Assembly (NCBI GenBank): GCA_963825625.1
Contig: CAWGUF010000003.1
Location: 1-64,000 of the forward strand
DNA from: CAMDPA01 sp963825625
GTDB lineage: Bacteria; Pseudomonadota; Alphaproteobacteria; Rhizobiales; Hyphomicrobiaceae
Reading direction: 5' to 3'
Length of the DNA: 64,000 nucleotides
The notes under the pieces are model-generated. The model searched no databases and had not been told where the DNA came from. It saw nothing but the letters and a program-made list of their open reading frames with translations. Shown here one piece after another: positions 9,910-18,820 of the stretch (the first letter of the stretch is position 1; every line of letters starts with the position of its first letter). The position numbers and the translations under genes were made by a program.

Positions 9910-10747
9910 TCACACCCGCATGAAGGATTCGATCCGGGCCTGGATCGCGGCGTCTTCAGGATGCGCCCAGGCACACAGGTGAGTGCCCCTGTCGACCCGT
10001 ATCAGCTCGCTGTCGGGGAGCCGGGCGTCGGCGTTCTCGCTCTGCTCGATCGGCACGTCCGTGTCCGCGTCCCCGTGCACGAGCAGGACCGGGGCCTCGA
10101 TCGACTCCAGCCCGAGGGAGGCGATCGTGGCGAACGAGCGCTTGTCGTTCTCGAAGCCGGCCTTGCGATCCGGCCGGTAGTCGACCGTGCCGGCGAGCTC
10201 CCGCATGAACCCGAGCGCGTTGTCGTCGGCCAGGACCGAGTCGCGCTGCTCGCGCAGCTCCTCCTTCGTCAGGTCGCCCTCTTCGCTGAGCGTCGCCTGC
10301 ACCGCCTGACCCGGCAGGTGCTCCATCAGCACTTCGATCGTCCAGTTCCCGGCCGTCGTGGAAAGCATCATCCGATCGGCCCAGCTCTCCTCGTGCATCG
10401 CGTAGGCGCCACTGACCGCGCTCGACCCGCTCGGGGTGACGCGCGGCGAGGCGGTAGGACGACGGGCCGCCGCCCGACCAGCAGAGCACCTTGACCCGGT
10501 CGAGGCCGAGGCGCTCGAGCAACCCGGCAAGCCGATCCGCCTGCGCATCGATCCCCGGGCCGGCGTCGAGCGGAGTTCCGAGGTATCCGGGACGGCTCGG
10601 ACTGATCACCTCGAAGCCGGCGCGAATCAGGAAGCGCCCGAGCGCAACACCCTGATCGGAGCCGCCGGGGCTGCCATGGACGACGAGCACGGGGTCGCCC
10701 TCGCCCTCGCGTACGAACTCGACCGGGATCCCGCCTGATCCGTCCAT
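9910..10747 (-). CDS. Alpha/beta hydrolase, frame-disrupted
   Basis: This is an alpha/beta-hydrolase fold enzyme of ~275 residues. The N-terminal half has VLVVHGSPGGSDQGVALG (oxyanion-hole region), ISPSRPGYLGTPL and the nucleophile elbow VLCWSGGGPSSYRLAARHPE with Ser. A one-base insertion near 10423 shifts the frame, after which AVSGAYAMHEES, then APVLLVHGDADTDVPI (acidic residue) and DRGTHLCAW (His) complete the triad. The continuity of fold elements across the break argues for a sequencing indel. Substrate unknown. It lies 35 bp upstream of the DUF2294 gene on the same strand and may be cotranscribed with it. Confidence 0.75.
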
Positions 10748-10836
10748 CGCGGGAAACCGTAGCGGCTGCGGCCGTCGCGATTGGCCCGGGCCGGGCCGGG
10801 GTAATACCGGTCACCCCACCTACCAAGGAGCCCTAG

Positions 10837-11070
10837 ATGACCATCGGAGCCGCAATCTTCCTCGTCGCGATCGGCGCGATCCTTCGTTACGCCGTCTCGG
10901 ACAGCATCGAAGGCCTCGACCTGCAGACGATCGGCTTGATCCTGATGATCGCCGGCATCGCCGGAGCGATCCTCGAGTTTTTCCGCCTCAGCATGTGGCG
11001 TCGCCGCGCCACCCAGCCCGTCGAGCGCGAGGTCGTCACCCGCGAGCCGCCGGTTCGCGACCGCTACTGA
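10837..11070 (+). CDS. DUF6458-like small membrane protein
   Basis: This 77-residue protein has two predicted transmembrane helices (residues ~2-20, IGAAIFLVAIGAILRYAV, and ~30-47, IGLILMIAGIAGAILEFF) and a basic cytoplasmic tail (MWRRRATQPVERE). The pattern is that of the small DUF6458 proteins common in Actinobacteria. A good ribosome-binding site (AAGGAG, 10825-10830) sits six bases before the ATG. Function is unknown. It is divergently oriented from the alpha/beta hydrolase and shares its intergenic promoter region. Confidence 0.8.
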   Translation: MTIGAAIFLVAIGAILRYAVSDSIEGLDLQTIGLILMIAGIAGAILEFFRLSMWRRRATQPVEREVVTREPPVRDRY

Positions 11071-11127
11071 GCATCGCAACCCCCGGGCGATACCGCCCGG
11101 GCCGGTCCCGGACGCCATAATCGGCGC

Positions 11128-13605
11128 ATGCCTGAGAGGACCCGCCCTGGGGGGCGCAGGCGCGGCGGTCTGGCCGCCCTGTGGCTGTCGACCCTGACAC
11201 TGCTGACGGTGCCCGCGAGCGCTGCGGCCGCCGAAGGCCAAACGATCACCGTCGACCCGGAATCCGGCGCGCTCTCCGTGCACGGCGTCGCCGCCGACGG
11301 AGCGCTGAACGAGGCGAGCGGCACCCGGCCCGGGCCCGGCGGTCGGATCGGCTATCTCGCCGGCGGCTGGCACCACGCGACCAGGGTCCTCAGCGAGAAG
11401 TTCGTCGGCGACGAGCACCTGGTCGTTCTCGATACGGACGATCCCTCCGGGCGTCGCATCGCGGTGACGATCGGGCCGGCGGGCGGCGGCGTCCAGTCAC
11501 TCGAGGCCGAGGTCGAAGGCGAAGGCCCCAACCCCGTCGAGCGGATCGGCATCGGCTTCGACGCCACCGGCTCGGAGCGGATGCTCGGCTTCGGGGAGCG
11601 CTCCGACCACGTCGATCAGCGCGGCCGCGTGGTCGAGAACTACGTCGGCGAAGGCCCGTATCAGGAGAGCGAGTACGCGGTGATCAGCAACACCGTTCCG
11701 CCCTGGGGCTTCCGCGAGCGCAGCGACGCCACCTACTTCCCGATGCCCTGGTTGCTCTCCACCCGCGGCTATGGCGTCCTCTCCGGCAACTTCGAGACGA
11801 GCCGCTTCCGGCTCGGCACCGAGGCCGCCGACGAGTGGAGCTTCGAGGTTGACGCGAAGCGGCTCCAGCTCAGCTTCTACGTGGGGCCAAAGCCGAAGGA
11901 CGCGCTGCGCCGGTTGACCGCCGACATCGGCCGCCAGCCGCGGCCCGCTGCCCCGTGGCTGTTCGGGCCCTGGATCCAGACCGGGCACCAGAACACCGCG
12001 CCGGACGAGCTCGACAATCTCGGCGTCCTGCGCGACGCCGACGCCCCGTATTCGGCGGTCGAGACCCACATGCGCTACATGCCGTGCGGCTCCGACCTTG
12101 GTGAAGAGGAGAACGAACGGAAGCGCGCCGCTGACCTGCACGCGACCGGCGCTGCCGCGCTCACCTACACGCGCGAGGCGATCTGCGCCAGCTACGAGGA
12201 GCCCTACGACCGCGCGATCGCCGCCGGCGCCTTCTACGAGAAGCCCGACGGCAGCCCGTACACGTTCACCGCCTTCGTCGGCTCCGGCGTCACCCAGGTC
12301 GGGATGTTCGACTTCTCCGACCCGGCGGCGGTGCCGATCTACCGCTCGATCCTGGATCGCGCCTACCGGGCCGGCTACGACGGCTGGATGGAGGACTACG
12401 GCGAGTACACGCCGCCCGACGCGCTCGCCGCCAACGGCCAGACCGGCAAGCAGATGCACAACCGCTACCCCGTCCTCTACCACCGCGAGGGCATGCGCTA
12501 CGCCGACTCCAAGGGCCGGCCGATCATCCGCTTCACCCGCTCCGGCTTCACGGGCGCGGCGCAGCACTCCCAGATCGTCTGGGGCGGCGACCCGACCACG
12601 GGCTGGGGCTTCGACGGGCTCCGCTCGTCGGTGCGCGAGGCGCTGACGATGGGTCTCTCGGGCGTCTCGCTGTGGGGCTCGGACATCGGCGGCTTCTTCA
12701 CGCTCTCCGGCCAGACCCTGGACGCGGAGCTGCTCGCGCGCTGGCTCCAGTTCGGCGCCTTCAGCGGCGTCATGCGGACCAAGGCCGAAGGCATCGGCGT
12801 GCCGGCCTCGGCCCGGCCGCAGGTCTGGGAGGAGGAGACGCTGCCGATCTACCGCCGCTACGCGAAGCTGCGCACCCAGCTCTACCCGTACCTGAAGGCG
12901 GCCGACCGGGCCTACGCGAAGCGCGGCATGCCGATCATGCGCCAGCTCGCACTCGCCTACCCGAAGGACCCGCACGCGACCGGCCGCGACGCCCAGTACC
13001 TGTTCGGCCCGAGCCTGCTCGTGGCGCCGATCCTCGAGCCGGGCGCCACCTCACGACAGGTCTACCTGCCCCACGGCGAGTGGATCGAGCTCTGGGACGC
13101 GGTCAGCTTCCGCGAGAAGAGCGGTGAGTTCGGGGTCGAGGGCCGCGCGAAGGTGATCGACGGCTCGCGCAAGCTCACCGCCGATGCGCCGCTGAACGAG
13201 ATCCCTGCCTACGCCAAGGCCGGCACGCTGCTGCCACTGCTCCCCGCCGACGTCGAGACGCTCGCCGACTACGCCGACAAGGGCCACGTCGGCCTCGACG
13301 ACCGCCGCGACCGCCTCCACGTACTCGCCTTCCCCCGCGGCAAGAGCTCCGCCCGCTTCAACGGCGGCGGCCGCCTGCGCTCGACCGAGACCGAGCGCGG
13401 CTGGAAGCTCCTGATCAGCGCCGACCGCCGGCTACGGCTCGACGTCGAGGCCTCGCTGGCGACGCTGAAGAACCCGTTTCGGCCCCGGACGGTCAAGGTC
13501 GACGGCCGCGAGCTCGCCAAGAGCAAGTGGAGCTACGACCGCAAGAGCCGCGCGATCCGCATCGCCGCCCGGGTCGAAGACGGCAAGATCGCCGTCCTCC
13601 GCTGA
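11128..13605 (+). CDS. Secreted glycoside hydrolase family 31
   Basis: This is an 825-residue retaining alpha-glycosidase. An Arg-rich N-terminus followed by LAALWLSTLTLLTVPASAAA is a signal peptide. The N-terminal beta-sandwich precedes the (beta/alpha)8 barrel. The nucleophile motif YDGWMEDYGEYTPPDA places Asp423, RFTRSGFTGAAQHSQ follows, and WGGDPTTGW gives the acid/base Asp488. A C-terminal beta-domain (MPIMRQLALAYP, YLFGPSLLVAPILEPGA) follows as usual. The WMxDYGEY form resembles the YihQ/alpha-xylosidase side of GH31 rather than classical maltases, but I cannot identify sulfonate-binding residues, so the substrate stays open. Export implies breakdown of an external glycan or glycoside. 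Confidence 0.9.
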   Translation: MPERTRPGGRRRGGLAALWLSTLTLLTVPASAAAAEGQTITVDPESGALSVHGVAADGALNEASGTRPGPGGRIGYLAGGWHHATRVLSEKFVGDEHLVVLDTDDPSGRRIAVTIGPAGGGVQSLEAEVEGEGPNPVERIGIGFDATGSERMLGFGERSDHVDQRGRVVENYVGEGPYQESEYAVISNTVPPWGFRERSDATYFPMPWLLSTRGYGVLSGNFETSRFRLGTEAADEWSFEVDAKRLQLSFYVGPKPKDALRRLTADIGRQPRPAAPWLFGPWIQTGHQNTAPDELDNLGVLRDADAPYSAVETHMRYMPCGSDLGEEENERKRAADLHATGAAALTYTREAICASYEEPYDRAIAAGAFYEKPDGSPYTFTAFVGSGVTQVGMFDFSDPAAVPIYRSILDRAYRAGYDGWMEDYGEYTPPDALAANGQTGKQMHNRYPVLYHREGMRYADSKGRPIIRFTRSGFTGAAQHSQIVWGGDPTTGWGFDGLRSSVREALTMGLSGVSLWGSDIGGFFTLSGQTLDAELLARWLQFGAFSGVMRTKAEGIGVPASARPQVWEEETLPIYRRYAKLRTQLYPYLKAADRAYAKRGMPIMRQLALAYPKDPHATGRDAQYLFGPSLLVAPILEPGATSRQVYLPHGEWIELWDAVSFREKSGEFGVEGRAKVIDGSRKLTADAPLNEIPAYAKAGTLLPLLPADVETLADYADKGHVGLDDRRDRLHVLAFPRGKSSARFNGGGRLRSTETERGWKLLISADRRLRLDVEASLATLKNPFRPRTVKVDGRELAKSKWSYDRKSRAIRIAARVEDGKIAVLR

Positions 13606-13690
13606 CCGCCTGCGGGTCGTACGGAGAGGGTTCAGGTGCATGGCTTGTATTCCGGACGTTCCGGGGGCCTGGACCGCTCGTCCCGCCGGC

Positions 13691-13710
13691 GGCGCCTACC
13701 GGAATCGAAC
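13691..13710. repeat. Direct repeat of the tRNA-Cys 3' end (att-like)
   Basis: These 20 bases are identical to 14363-14382, which form the T-arm and 3' acceptor strand of the tRNA-Cys gene. The bases on either side differ, so the match is exactly bounded. The copy lies just beyond the hemerythrin gene, giving the order tRNA, cargo gene, duplicated tRNA end, as after site-specific integration into a tRNA gene. No integrase is present. A decayed second tRNA-Cys is the alternative. Confidence 0.6.
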
Positions 13711-13717
13711 TGTGTAG

Positions 13718-14203
13718 TCAGTCGGGAACGCCATGCTCGCGATCGCCGGAGTGCCCGTGGTGCATCCGGTGGAGAACTTCGTGGACCTCCTGGCCTGGCA
13801 GGCGGTCGAAGGCCGGAAGCTGGATCGCCTCTTCCTTGTCGAAGTGGACGGTGATCAGCGCATGGAGCCCCTAGAGGAGCTCCTGGACCGTCTCTATGTC
13901 TTCGGCCGAGGTCTCGGTGAGACGCTCGATCCGCGAGACGATCGCCTCGTGGTCGTGGACCATTGGCGCGGCGGCCTGCGGGTAGCCGACGAGTCGCGCC
14001 CACTCGGGATACAGGACCTCCTCCTCTGCACGAGCGTGCGGAAGCAGCGTCCCTCGCAGGAAGTGGCCGGCGGTGTCGATCGCCTCTCGTCGCGCCTGCG
14101 GCGAGAGGCGGGGGAAATCGCGCGCCGCGGTCCGCAGTTGCTCAATGTGCGGAAGCAAGGCTGCGTGCTCCTCACGGAAGGGTTCTGTGGGTCGAGTGCT
14201 CAT
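13718..14203 (-). CDS. Hemerythrin HHE-domain protein, frame-disrupted
   Basis: This is a four-helix-bundle di-iron protein. Metal-ligand segments are visible in order: FREEHAALLPHIEQL (His), HFLRGTLLPHARAEEEVLYP (His and Glu), MVHDHEAIVSRI (His). After a frame change near 13871, HALITVHFDKEEAIQLPAF supplies the last His and Glu ligands. Without the frame correction the last helix would be lost. The start ATG 14203 follows an AGAGAGG ribosome-binding site; the family domain starts a few residues later. Hemerythrin proteins bind O2 or NO or sense redox. The gene is enclosed by the tRNA-Cys gene and a 20-bp duplicate of its 3' end. Confidence 0.8.
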
Positions 14204-14361
14204 CGGCGCCTCTCTGGATCGGTCACCCAATCTTCCCCACGCTGTCCTTCAAAGCCATCCGGGCGTCCTACTGACGCCCCGGGGAGCGTGCTCGAAGTCC
14301 TCGACGGTGTCAGCGTCGCGGATCGAGGTGTTCTCGGGGTCGCGAGCCCCACATGAGCAAA

Positions 14362-14432
14362 AGGCGCCTACCGGAATCGAACCGGTGTAAACGGCTTTGC
14401 AGGCCGCTGCGTAACCACTCCGCCAAGGCGCC
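14362..14432 (-). tRNA. tRNA-Cys (GCA)
   Basis: On the minus strand the sequence folds as a cloverleaf. A 7-bp acceptor stem (GGCGCCT with AGGCGCC) is present, the anticodon loop in GCCTGCAAAGC gives anticodon GCA, and the T-arm contains GGTTCGATTCC. It is 71 nt long and CCA is not encoded. Its terminal 20 bp recur at 13691-13710. Confidence 0.92.
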
Positions 14433-14573
14433 GGGGGCGGACAAGCGTAGCGGCGCGATGCGACGCGCGGCGGGCGTGGCGAGCCACCCCGGTGGGGCGC
14501 CCTGGCCTCGATGGCCCGAACCCAAGGGCCCGTATCCGTCAGCCTCCGGCAGGTGCGGCGGTAGGGTCGTCGT

Positions 14574-15380
14574 GTGAGCGCCGTCGAGCTGAAGCGGTCC
14601 GGGCCCCTCGCCTATCGCGAGGCATACCCGGCTGAGGAGACCGCGGCCCCGGTCCTGCTCCTGCACGGCTTCCCCGAGAGCTCGCGGATGTGGACCGGCC
14701 TGATGGAGCGGCTCGCAGCCGCGGGACGACGCTCGATCGCCCCCGACCTCTACTGCCTCGGCGACTCCGCGGATCCGGGGCCGGCGACCTATGAGCGCAA
14801 CGTCGAGGCCGTCGAGAGCCTCTGCGACGAGCTCGGCCTCGAGCGCGTCGCGCTCGTCGTCCACGACTGGGGCGGCTTCATCGGGCTGACCTGGGCCGCT
14901 CGCCACGCCGAGCGGGTCGAGGCGCTCGTGATCAGCGACACGGGCTTCTTCAGCGACGGCCGCTGGCACGGCGTCGCCGAGCTGCTCCGCTCCGAGCAGG
15001 GCGAGGACGCGATCGCCGCCTTCGACTTCGCCTCCTTCGGGGCGATGCTGCGCGCCGACGGCGCCGGCTTCGACGACGAGGACCTCGAGGCCTACTGGCG
15101 CCCGTTCGCGGAGGGCCGCGGTCGCGAGGCGACGCTCGAGTTCTACCGCTCGATGGACTTCGAGAAGCTGGCGCCGTACGAAGCCGGGCCGGCCGCGCTC
15201 GGAGTGCCGACGCTGCTGCTCTGGGGCGAGAGGGACAACTTCGCCCCGCTCAGCGGCGCGCACCGGTTCGAGCGCGAGATCGAGGGCTCGAAGCTGGTCG
15301 TCGTGCCGGATGCCGGGCACTTCGTCTGGGAGACGTCCCCGGACCTCTGCGTGGCCGAGACGGTCGCCTTCCTCGGTTGA
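14574..15380 (+). CDS. Alpha/beta hydrolase, haloalkane dehalogenase/epoxide hydrolase type
   Basis: This is a 268-residue alpha/beta hydrolase. LLLHGFPESSRMW gives the HGxP oxyanion motif. VALVVHDWGGFIGL carries the nucleophile Asp98 in the HDWGG elbow typical of haloalkane dehalogenases and epoxide hydrolases. LLLWGERDNFAPL supplies the acidic residue and VPDAGHFVWE the catalytic His. The start is GTG 14574. An Asp nucleophile in this context means attack on a C-halogen or epoxide carbon through an alkyl-enzyme ester, but family members differ in substrate and the halide-binding residues cannot be confirmed by eye. The gene is convergent with the DUF1254 gene, ending 8 bp from it. Confidence 0.85.
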   Translation: MSAVELKRSGPLAYREAYPAEETAAPVLLLHGFPESSRMWTGLMERLAAAGRRSIAPDLYCLGDSADPGPATYERNVEAVESLCDELGLERVALVVHDWGGFIGLTWAARHAERVEALVISDTGFFSDGRWHGVAELLRSEQGEDAIAAFDFASFGAMLRADGAGFDDEDLEAYWRPFAEGRGREATLEFYRSMDFEKLAPYEAGPAALGVPTLLLWGERDNFAPLSGAHRFEREIEGSKLVVVPDAGHFVWETSPDLCVAETVAFLG

Positions 15381-15387
15381 GCGAGCG

Positions 15388-16824
15388 CTAGGCGCCCGTG
15401 ACCTTGACTACGCCCGGCGGCATCCAGACCCCGGTCTGCGCGTCGTTGCTGGGCCCGTAGAGGCGCATGTTGAGCCGGAAGCCCGCGTCGGGGGCCGGCA
15501 GCCAGTTGACGTCCTTCTCGGTCGGCTCGGTCGGCTGGATCGCGATCACGATCGAGCCGTCGGGCTTCGTCGCCAGCTTGCCATGGCTCGGGCCGATCGA
15601 GTAGCGGTCGATCGGGTTCGCGACGAGGAAGCCCTCGGTGTCGTACATCGTCACCGACCAGAAGAACCGCGCCGGCGGCAGGTCGTCGGCCGCGAACGTG
15701 AACCGGTAGCTGTTGGCACCGTTGAAGAGAGCGCCGTCCGCGTCGGCGATCGCAACCGGGTAGATCGCCTCGTCGGGGGTGTTGGCGCCGATCCCGGCGG
15801 AGGCGACGAACGCTCTCAGCTCGTAGTCGGTCCCGAACTTGCCGATGTTGGGCGGCGCCAGGAACCAGCCGTCGGTGGCGAGCGCCTGCGTGTATGCCCA
15901 GAGGCGGGTCTCGGTCGGCAGCGACGCGGCCTTGGCGGCGACGGCGTCGTAGAAGGCGTCGAGCGCATCGGGTGAGAGCCCGGCGTCCTCGGGCGAGAGC
16001 CCGGCGCCGACTCCGACCCGGGCGAGCTCGTCGAGCAGCGGATCGTCACGCGAGGGCGGCGGGTTCTTGGCGAGCGCGTCGTTGAGCTTGCGGACGAACG
16101 GCTTGCCCTCGGTCGGCGTCGGGTAGGTGGCGGGCTTGCCGGGCTTGCAGCCCTTCGGGAAGTGGCGCTGCTTGCCGTTCGGCAGGGTCAGCGAGTACTT
16201 GTCCATCTTCTTGTGCGCCTTCTTCTGGTCCTGCTTGGAATCGCTCGCGAGCGTCCTGCCGATCACCCAGACGCGGCGGTACTCCGACTTGATCACCTCG
16301 GCGCCCTTCGGCTTGTCGAACTTGCCCTTCGCCCCGGTCCAGCGGATCACGTAGCTGCCGGCGTCGGGGCCGTTCTCGCGCTTGCCCGGGATCGCGATCA
16401 CGTTCGTGTAGGGATCGACCATCTCGAAGCTGTAGTAGCGCTTGCCCATGTCCGGGTGGCTGAGCGTGATCGGGCCCTTCTTCAGGTCGAGGTGGGCGAG
16501 CGAGTAGAGGGTGTCGGTGTTCGGCAGGACCACGGTGCGGTCGTCGGCGGTCGCGAAGTTCCTCGCATTCGAGAACGAGTTGACCGGGGAGTTGCCGCGC
16601 TCGTCGGGACAGGGAACGCTGGTCTGCTCCTTGCGGATCCGGAGCAGGTCGACCAGCGGGAATCCGTATTCGTAGGCCCGCTCGCCGAGCGCCGCCGCCT
16701 CGACCGGGTTGGGCGGCGCCGCTGCGGCCGGCCCCGCCGTCGCCAGCAGCGCCGCTGCGCTCGAGATCAGCAGGGCGACCAGGAACTTCGACTTCGCGAG
16801 CGCGTTCACAGGAACCGGAACCAT
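15388..16824 (-). CDS. Exported DUF1254/DUF1214 protein
   Basis: This is a ~478-residue exported protein with the DUF1254 (N-terminal) and DUF1214 (C-terminal) pair. The signal peptide KFLVALLISSAAALLATAGP is followed by the DUF1254 opening (LGERAYEYGFPLVDLLRIRK, then VVLPNTDTLYSLAHLDL, SFEMVDPYTN). DUF1214 appears as ARFFWSVTMYDTEGFLVANP and a final DAGFRLNMRLYGPS. I start at ATG 16822-16824 because the signal peptide begins soon after; ATG 16857 is possible. The family is common in bacteria, sometimes near lipid or xenobiotic genes, but no reaction is established. Confidence 0.85.
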   Translation of the reverse strand: MVPVPVNALAKSKFLVALLISSAAALLATAGPAAAAPPNPVEAAALGERAYEYGFPLVDLLRIRKEQTSVPCPDERGNSPVNSFSNARNFATADDRTVVLPNTDTLYSLAHLDLKKGPITLSHPDMGKRYYSFEMVDPYTNVIAIPGKRENGPDAGSYVIRWTGAKGKFDKPKGAEVIKSEYRRVWVIGRTLASDSKQDQKKAHKKMDKYSLTLPNGKQRHFPKGCKPGKPATYPTPTEGKPFVRKLNDALAKNPPPSRDDPLLDELARVGVGAGLSPEDAGLSPDALDAFYDAVAAKAASLPTETRLWAYTQALATDGWFLAPPNIGKFGTDYELRAFVASAGIGANTPDEAIYPVAIADADGALFNGANSYRFTFAADDLPPARFFWSVTMYDTEGFLVANPIDRYSIGPSHGKLATKPDGSIVIAIQPTEPTEKDVNWLPAPDAGFRLNMRLYGPSNDAQTGVWMPPGVVKVTGA

Positions 16825-16847
16825 ATGGCAGGCGTAGAGTTTCGGAC

Positions 16848-17270
16848 ATGGCGACATTCCCCGACAGCGCCAAGCAGCTGATCCGCTCCGGCCCGCTCGG
16901 TCACCTGGTCACGATCGGCAGCGACGGCGCGCCCCAGGTCACCTGCGTCTGGGTCGCGGTGGACGGCGAGACGCTCTTGACCGCGCACCTGAACCCGGGC
17001 CAGCGCAAGCTCGAGAACGTGCGGCGCGATCCGCGGGTCGTGATCTCGTTCGAGGGCACCGAGGTGCAGCCGCCCGGACTGCGCCAGTACCTCGTCGTCC
17101 GCGGCACCGCCGAGATCGAGGAGGGCGGCGCTCCGGAGCTGCTTCAGGAGCTCGCGCACGTCTACCTCGGCCCCGAGGTCAAGTTCCCGCCGATGGACGA
17201 GCCGCCTCCCGGCGTCCGCCTGCGGATCAGCGTCGACCGGGTCGGCGGCATCGGCCCCTGGGCCGAGTAG
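16848..17270 (+). CDS. PPOX-class (F420-type) split-barrel oxidoreductase
   Basis: This is a 140-residue split-barrel flavin/deazaflavin-binding protein. Family blocks are visible: GHLVTIGSDGAPQVTCVWVA, LNPGQRKLENVRRDPRVVIS and LRQYLVVRGTAEIEEGGAPE. Short actinobacterial members of this kind typically use coenzyme F420H2 (FDOR-B type), so the cofactor is inferred from taxonomy and length rather than from a diagnostic residue. It is divergent from the DUF1254 gene, whose possible upstream start it overlaps. Substrate unknown. Confidence 0.8.
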   Translation: MATFPDSAKQLIRSGPLGHLVTIGSDGAPQVTCVWVAVDGETLLTAHLNPGQRKLENVRRDPRVVISFEGTEVQPPGLRQYLVVRGTAEIEEGGAPELLQELAHVYLGPEVKFPPMDEPPPGVRLRISVDRVGGIGPWAE

Positions 17271-17419
17271 TTCTCCGCAGCCCGGGGCGGCCGCGCACCG
17301 ATGGGATGACGGTTCCCACGGCCTACCGTCCGACTGTGAGCGCCACCGCCACCGACCAGGGCCCCGCGGCAGACAACCGTCCCTCCGGCCGCGACCCGGC
17401 AACCGAGCGCGGCGGGCCG

Positions 17420-18562
17420 ATGCACGCGAGCCTCAGCCTCGGCCGCGTCGCCGGCGTCGAGATCGGCATCAACTGGAGCTGGCTCGTGATCTTCGGGCTG
17501 ATCACCTGGTCGCTCGGGGCCGCCGTCTTCCCCGACAGCAACCCGGGCCTCGGTGACGGCGTCTACGCGGCGATGGCCGGCGTCGCCGCGATCCTGTTCT
17601 TCACCTCGCTACTGCTCCATGAGCTCGGGCACGCGGTCGTGGCCAAGCGCGAGGGGATGGAGATCGAGGGGATCGTGCTCTGGATGTTCGGCGGGGTTGC
17701 GCAGTTCAAGGGCCTGTTCCCGTCGGCGGGAGCCGAGCTCAGGATCGCGCTCGCCGGCCCCGCTGTCAGCCTCGCGATCGGCCTCGGCCTGCTCGCAGCC
17801 GCGTCGGTGCTGCCGCTGCCCGAGGCAATCGACGGCGTCACCTGGTGGCTCGGCAGCATCAACCTCTTCCTGCTCGCTTTCAACATGCTCCCCGCCCTGC
17901 CGCTCGATGGCGGCCGCGTACTGAGGGCGATCCTCTGGCACTACACAGGGGACTTCACCCGGGCGACGGCGATCGCGGGCGCGCTCGGCAAGGGCTTCGG
18001 CCAGGTCCTGATCTTCGGCGGCATCCTCGGGCTCTTCCTGGCGGGCGCGATCGGCGGCCTCTGGTTCGCCCTGATCGGCTGGTTCCTGATCGCGGCGGCG
18101 AGCGCCGAGACCCGCTTCGCGACGATCCGCGCCGCGCTCGGCGACATGCGCGTCCAGGAGGCGATGGCCGCACATCCCTTGGTCGCGGAGTCGGCGATGA
18201 CGCTTGCGGAGTTCAGCGATACGGTCTTTTCGCGCAGCCGCCACGCCGCCTACCCAGTGGTCGAGGATGGGCGGCCGGCGGGCATCCTCGGCTTCCGCAG
18301 CCTGGCGGCCGTGCCGCCGGCGAGCTGGGAGCGGACCACGGTCGGCGAGATCGCGACTTCAATCGATTCGACGCTGGTGCTGGCGCCCGAAGACGATCTC
18401 GGCTTGGCGGCGATGGAGCTGGCGGCGGACCGGCTCGGGCGAGCGCTCGTGGTCGACGCCGACGGCCGCCTCGCGGGCCTGCTCTCGATGACGGACGTCT
18501 CGCGTTTGATCGAGCTCCGCAGCGGCAACCCGAAACCCAGGCAGACCACCCTGACCGGATAG
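17420..18562 (+). CDS. Site-2 protease family zinc metalloprotease with CBS domains
   Basis: This is an intramembrane M50 protease of the Rv2625c-like group. A helix (WSWLVIFGLITWSLGAAVF) precedes the zinc motif LLLHELGHAVVAKREG (HELGH, residues 67-71). The third ligand is in ALPLDGGRVLRAI (Asp). Further membrane helices follow (LIFGGILGLFLAGAIGGLW). The C-terminal ~120 residues form a CBS pair (MRVQEAMAAHPLVAE and VVDADGRLAGLLSMTDVSRL) likely to sense nucleotides. I use ATG 17420; GTG 17336 or ATG 17306 would add a Pro/Ala-rich extension. It probably cleaves a membrane-bound regulator, but no substrate is encoded nearby. Confidence 0.88.
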   Translation: MHASLSLGRVAGVEIGINWSWLVIFGLITWSLGAAVFPDSNPGLGDGVYAAMAGVAAILFFTSLLLHELGHAVVAKREGMEIEGIVLWMFGGVAQFKGLFPSAGAELRIALAGPAVSLAIGLGLLAAASVLPLPEAIDGVTWWLGSINLFLLAFNMLPALPLDGGRVLRAILWHYTGDFTRATAIAGALGKGFGQVLIFGGILGLFLAGAIGGLWFALIGWFLIAAASAETRFATIRAALGDMRVQEAMAAHPLVAESAMTLAEFSDTVFSRSRHAAYPVVEDGRPAGILGFRSLAAVPPASWERTTVGEIATSIDSTLVLAPEDDLGLAAMELAADRLGRALVVDADGRLAGLLSMTDVSRLIELRSGNPKPRQTTLTG

Positions 18563-18573
18563 GGTCCGCCGAC

Positions 18574-18820
18574 ATGGATCTCGGCGAGCCAACCTCCTAC
18601 CTGACCCTGTCCACTGGCACGGCCGTCTACTCGAGCGACGGCGAGAAGCTCGGCAAGGTCGAGCGCGTGCTCGCCGCTCCAGATCTCGACATCTTCGACG
18701 GGCTCGTGATCGGAGCCGGCCATTGGGGCGGCACCGAGCTTTTCGTCGACGCCGCCCAGGTGAAGGAGATCTTCGAGAGCGGCGTCGAGCTGAAGATCAG
18801 CGCCGCCGGTTCGCTTTACG
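18574..18820 (+). CDS. PRC-barrel domain protein, 3' end replaced at junction
   Basis: The N-terminal ~80 residues are PRC-barrel-like (GTAVYSSDGEKLGKVERVLA, DIFDGLVIGAGHWGGTELFV, VDAAQVKEI). Such small barrels bind partner proteins or RNA in cytoplasmic and photosynthetic contexts. The gene starts 11 bp after the M50 protease stop. From about 18820 the base composition drops sharply and the remaining frame encodes low-complexity Lys-rich sequence up to a TGA at 18922-18924, so the native C-terminus is missing. Confidence 0.65.

Noticed and set aside
11497..12975. A 492-codon open frame on the minus strand
   Set aside because: It lies opposite the GH31 active-site region and has an extreme Val/Glu/Ala/Arg composition typical of antisense frames.
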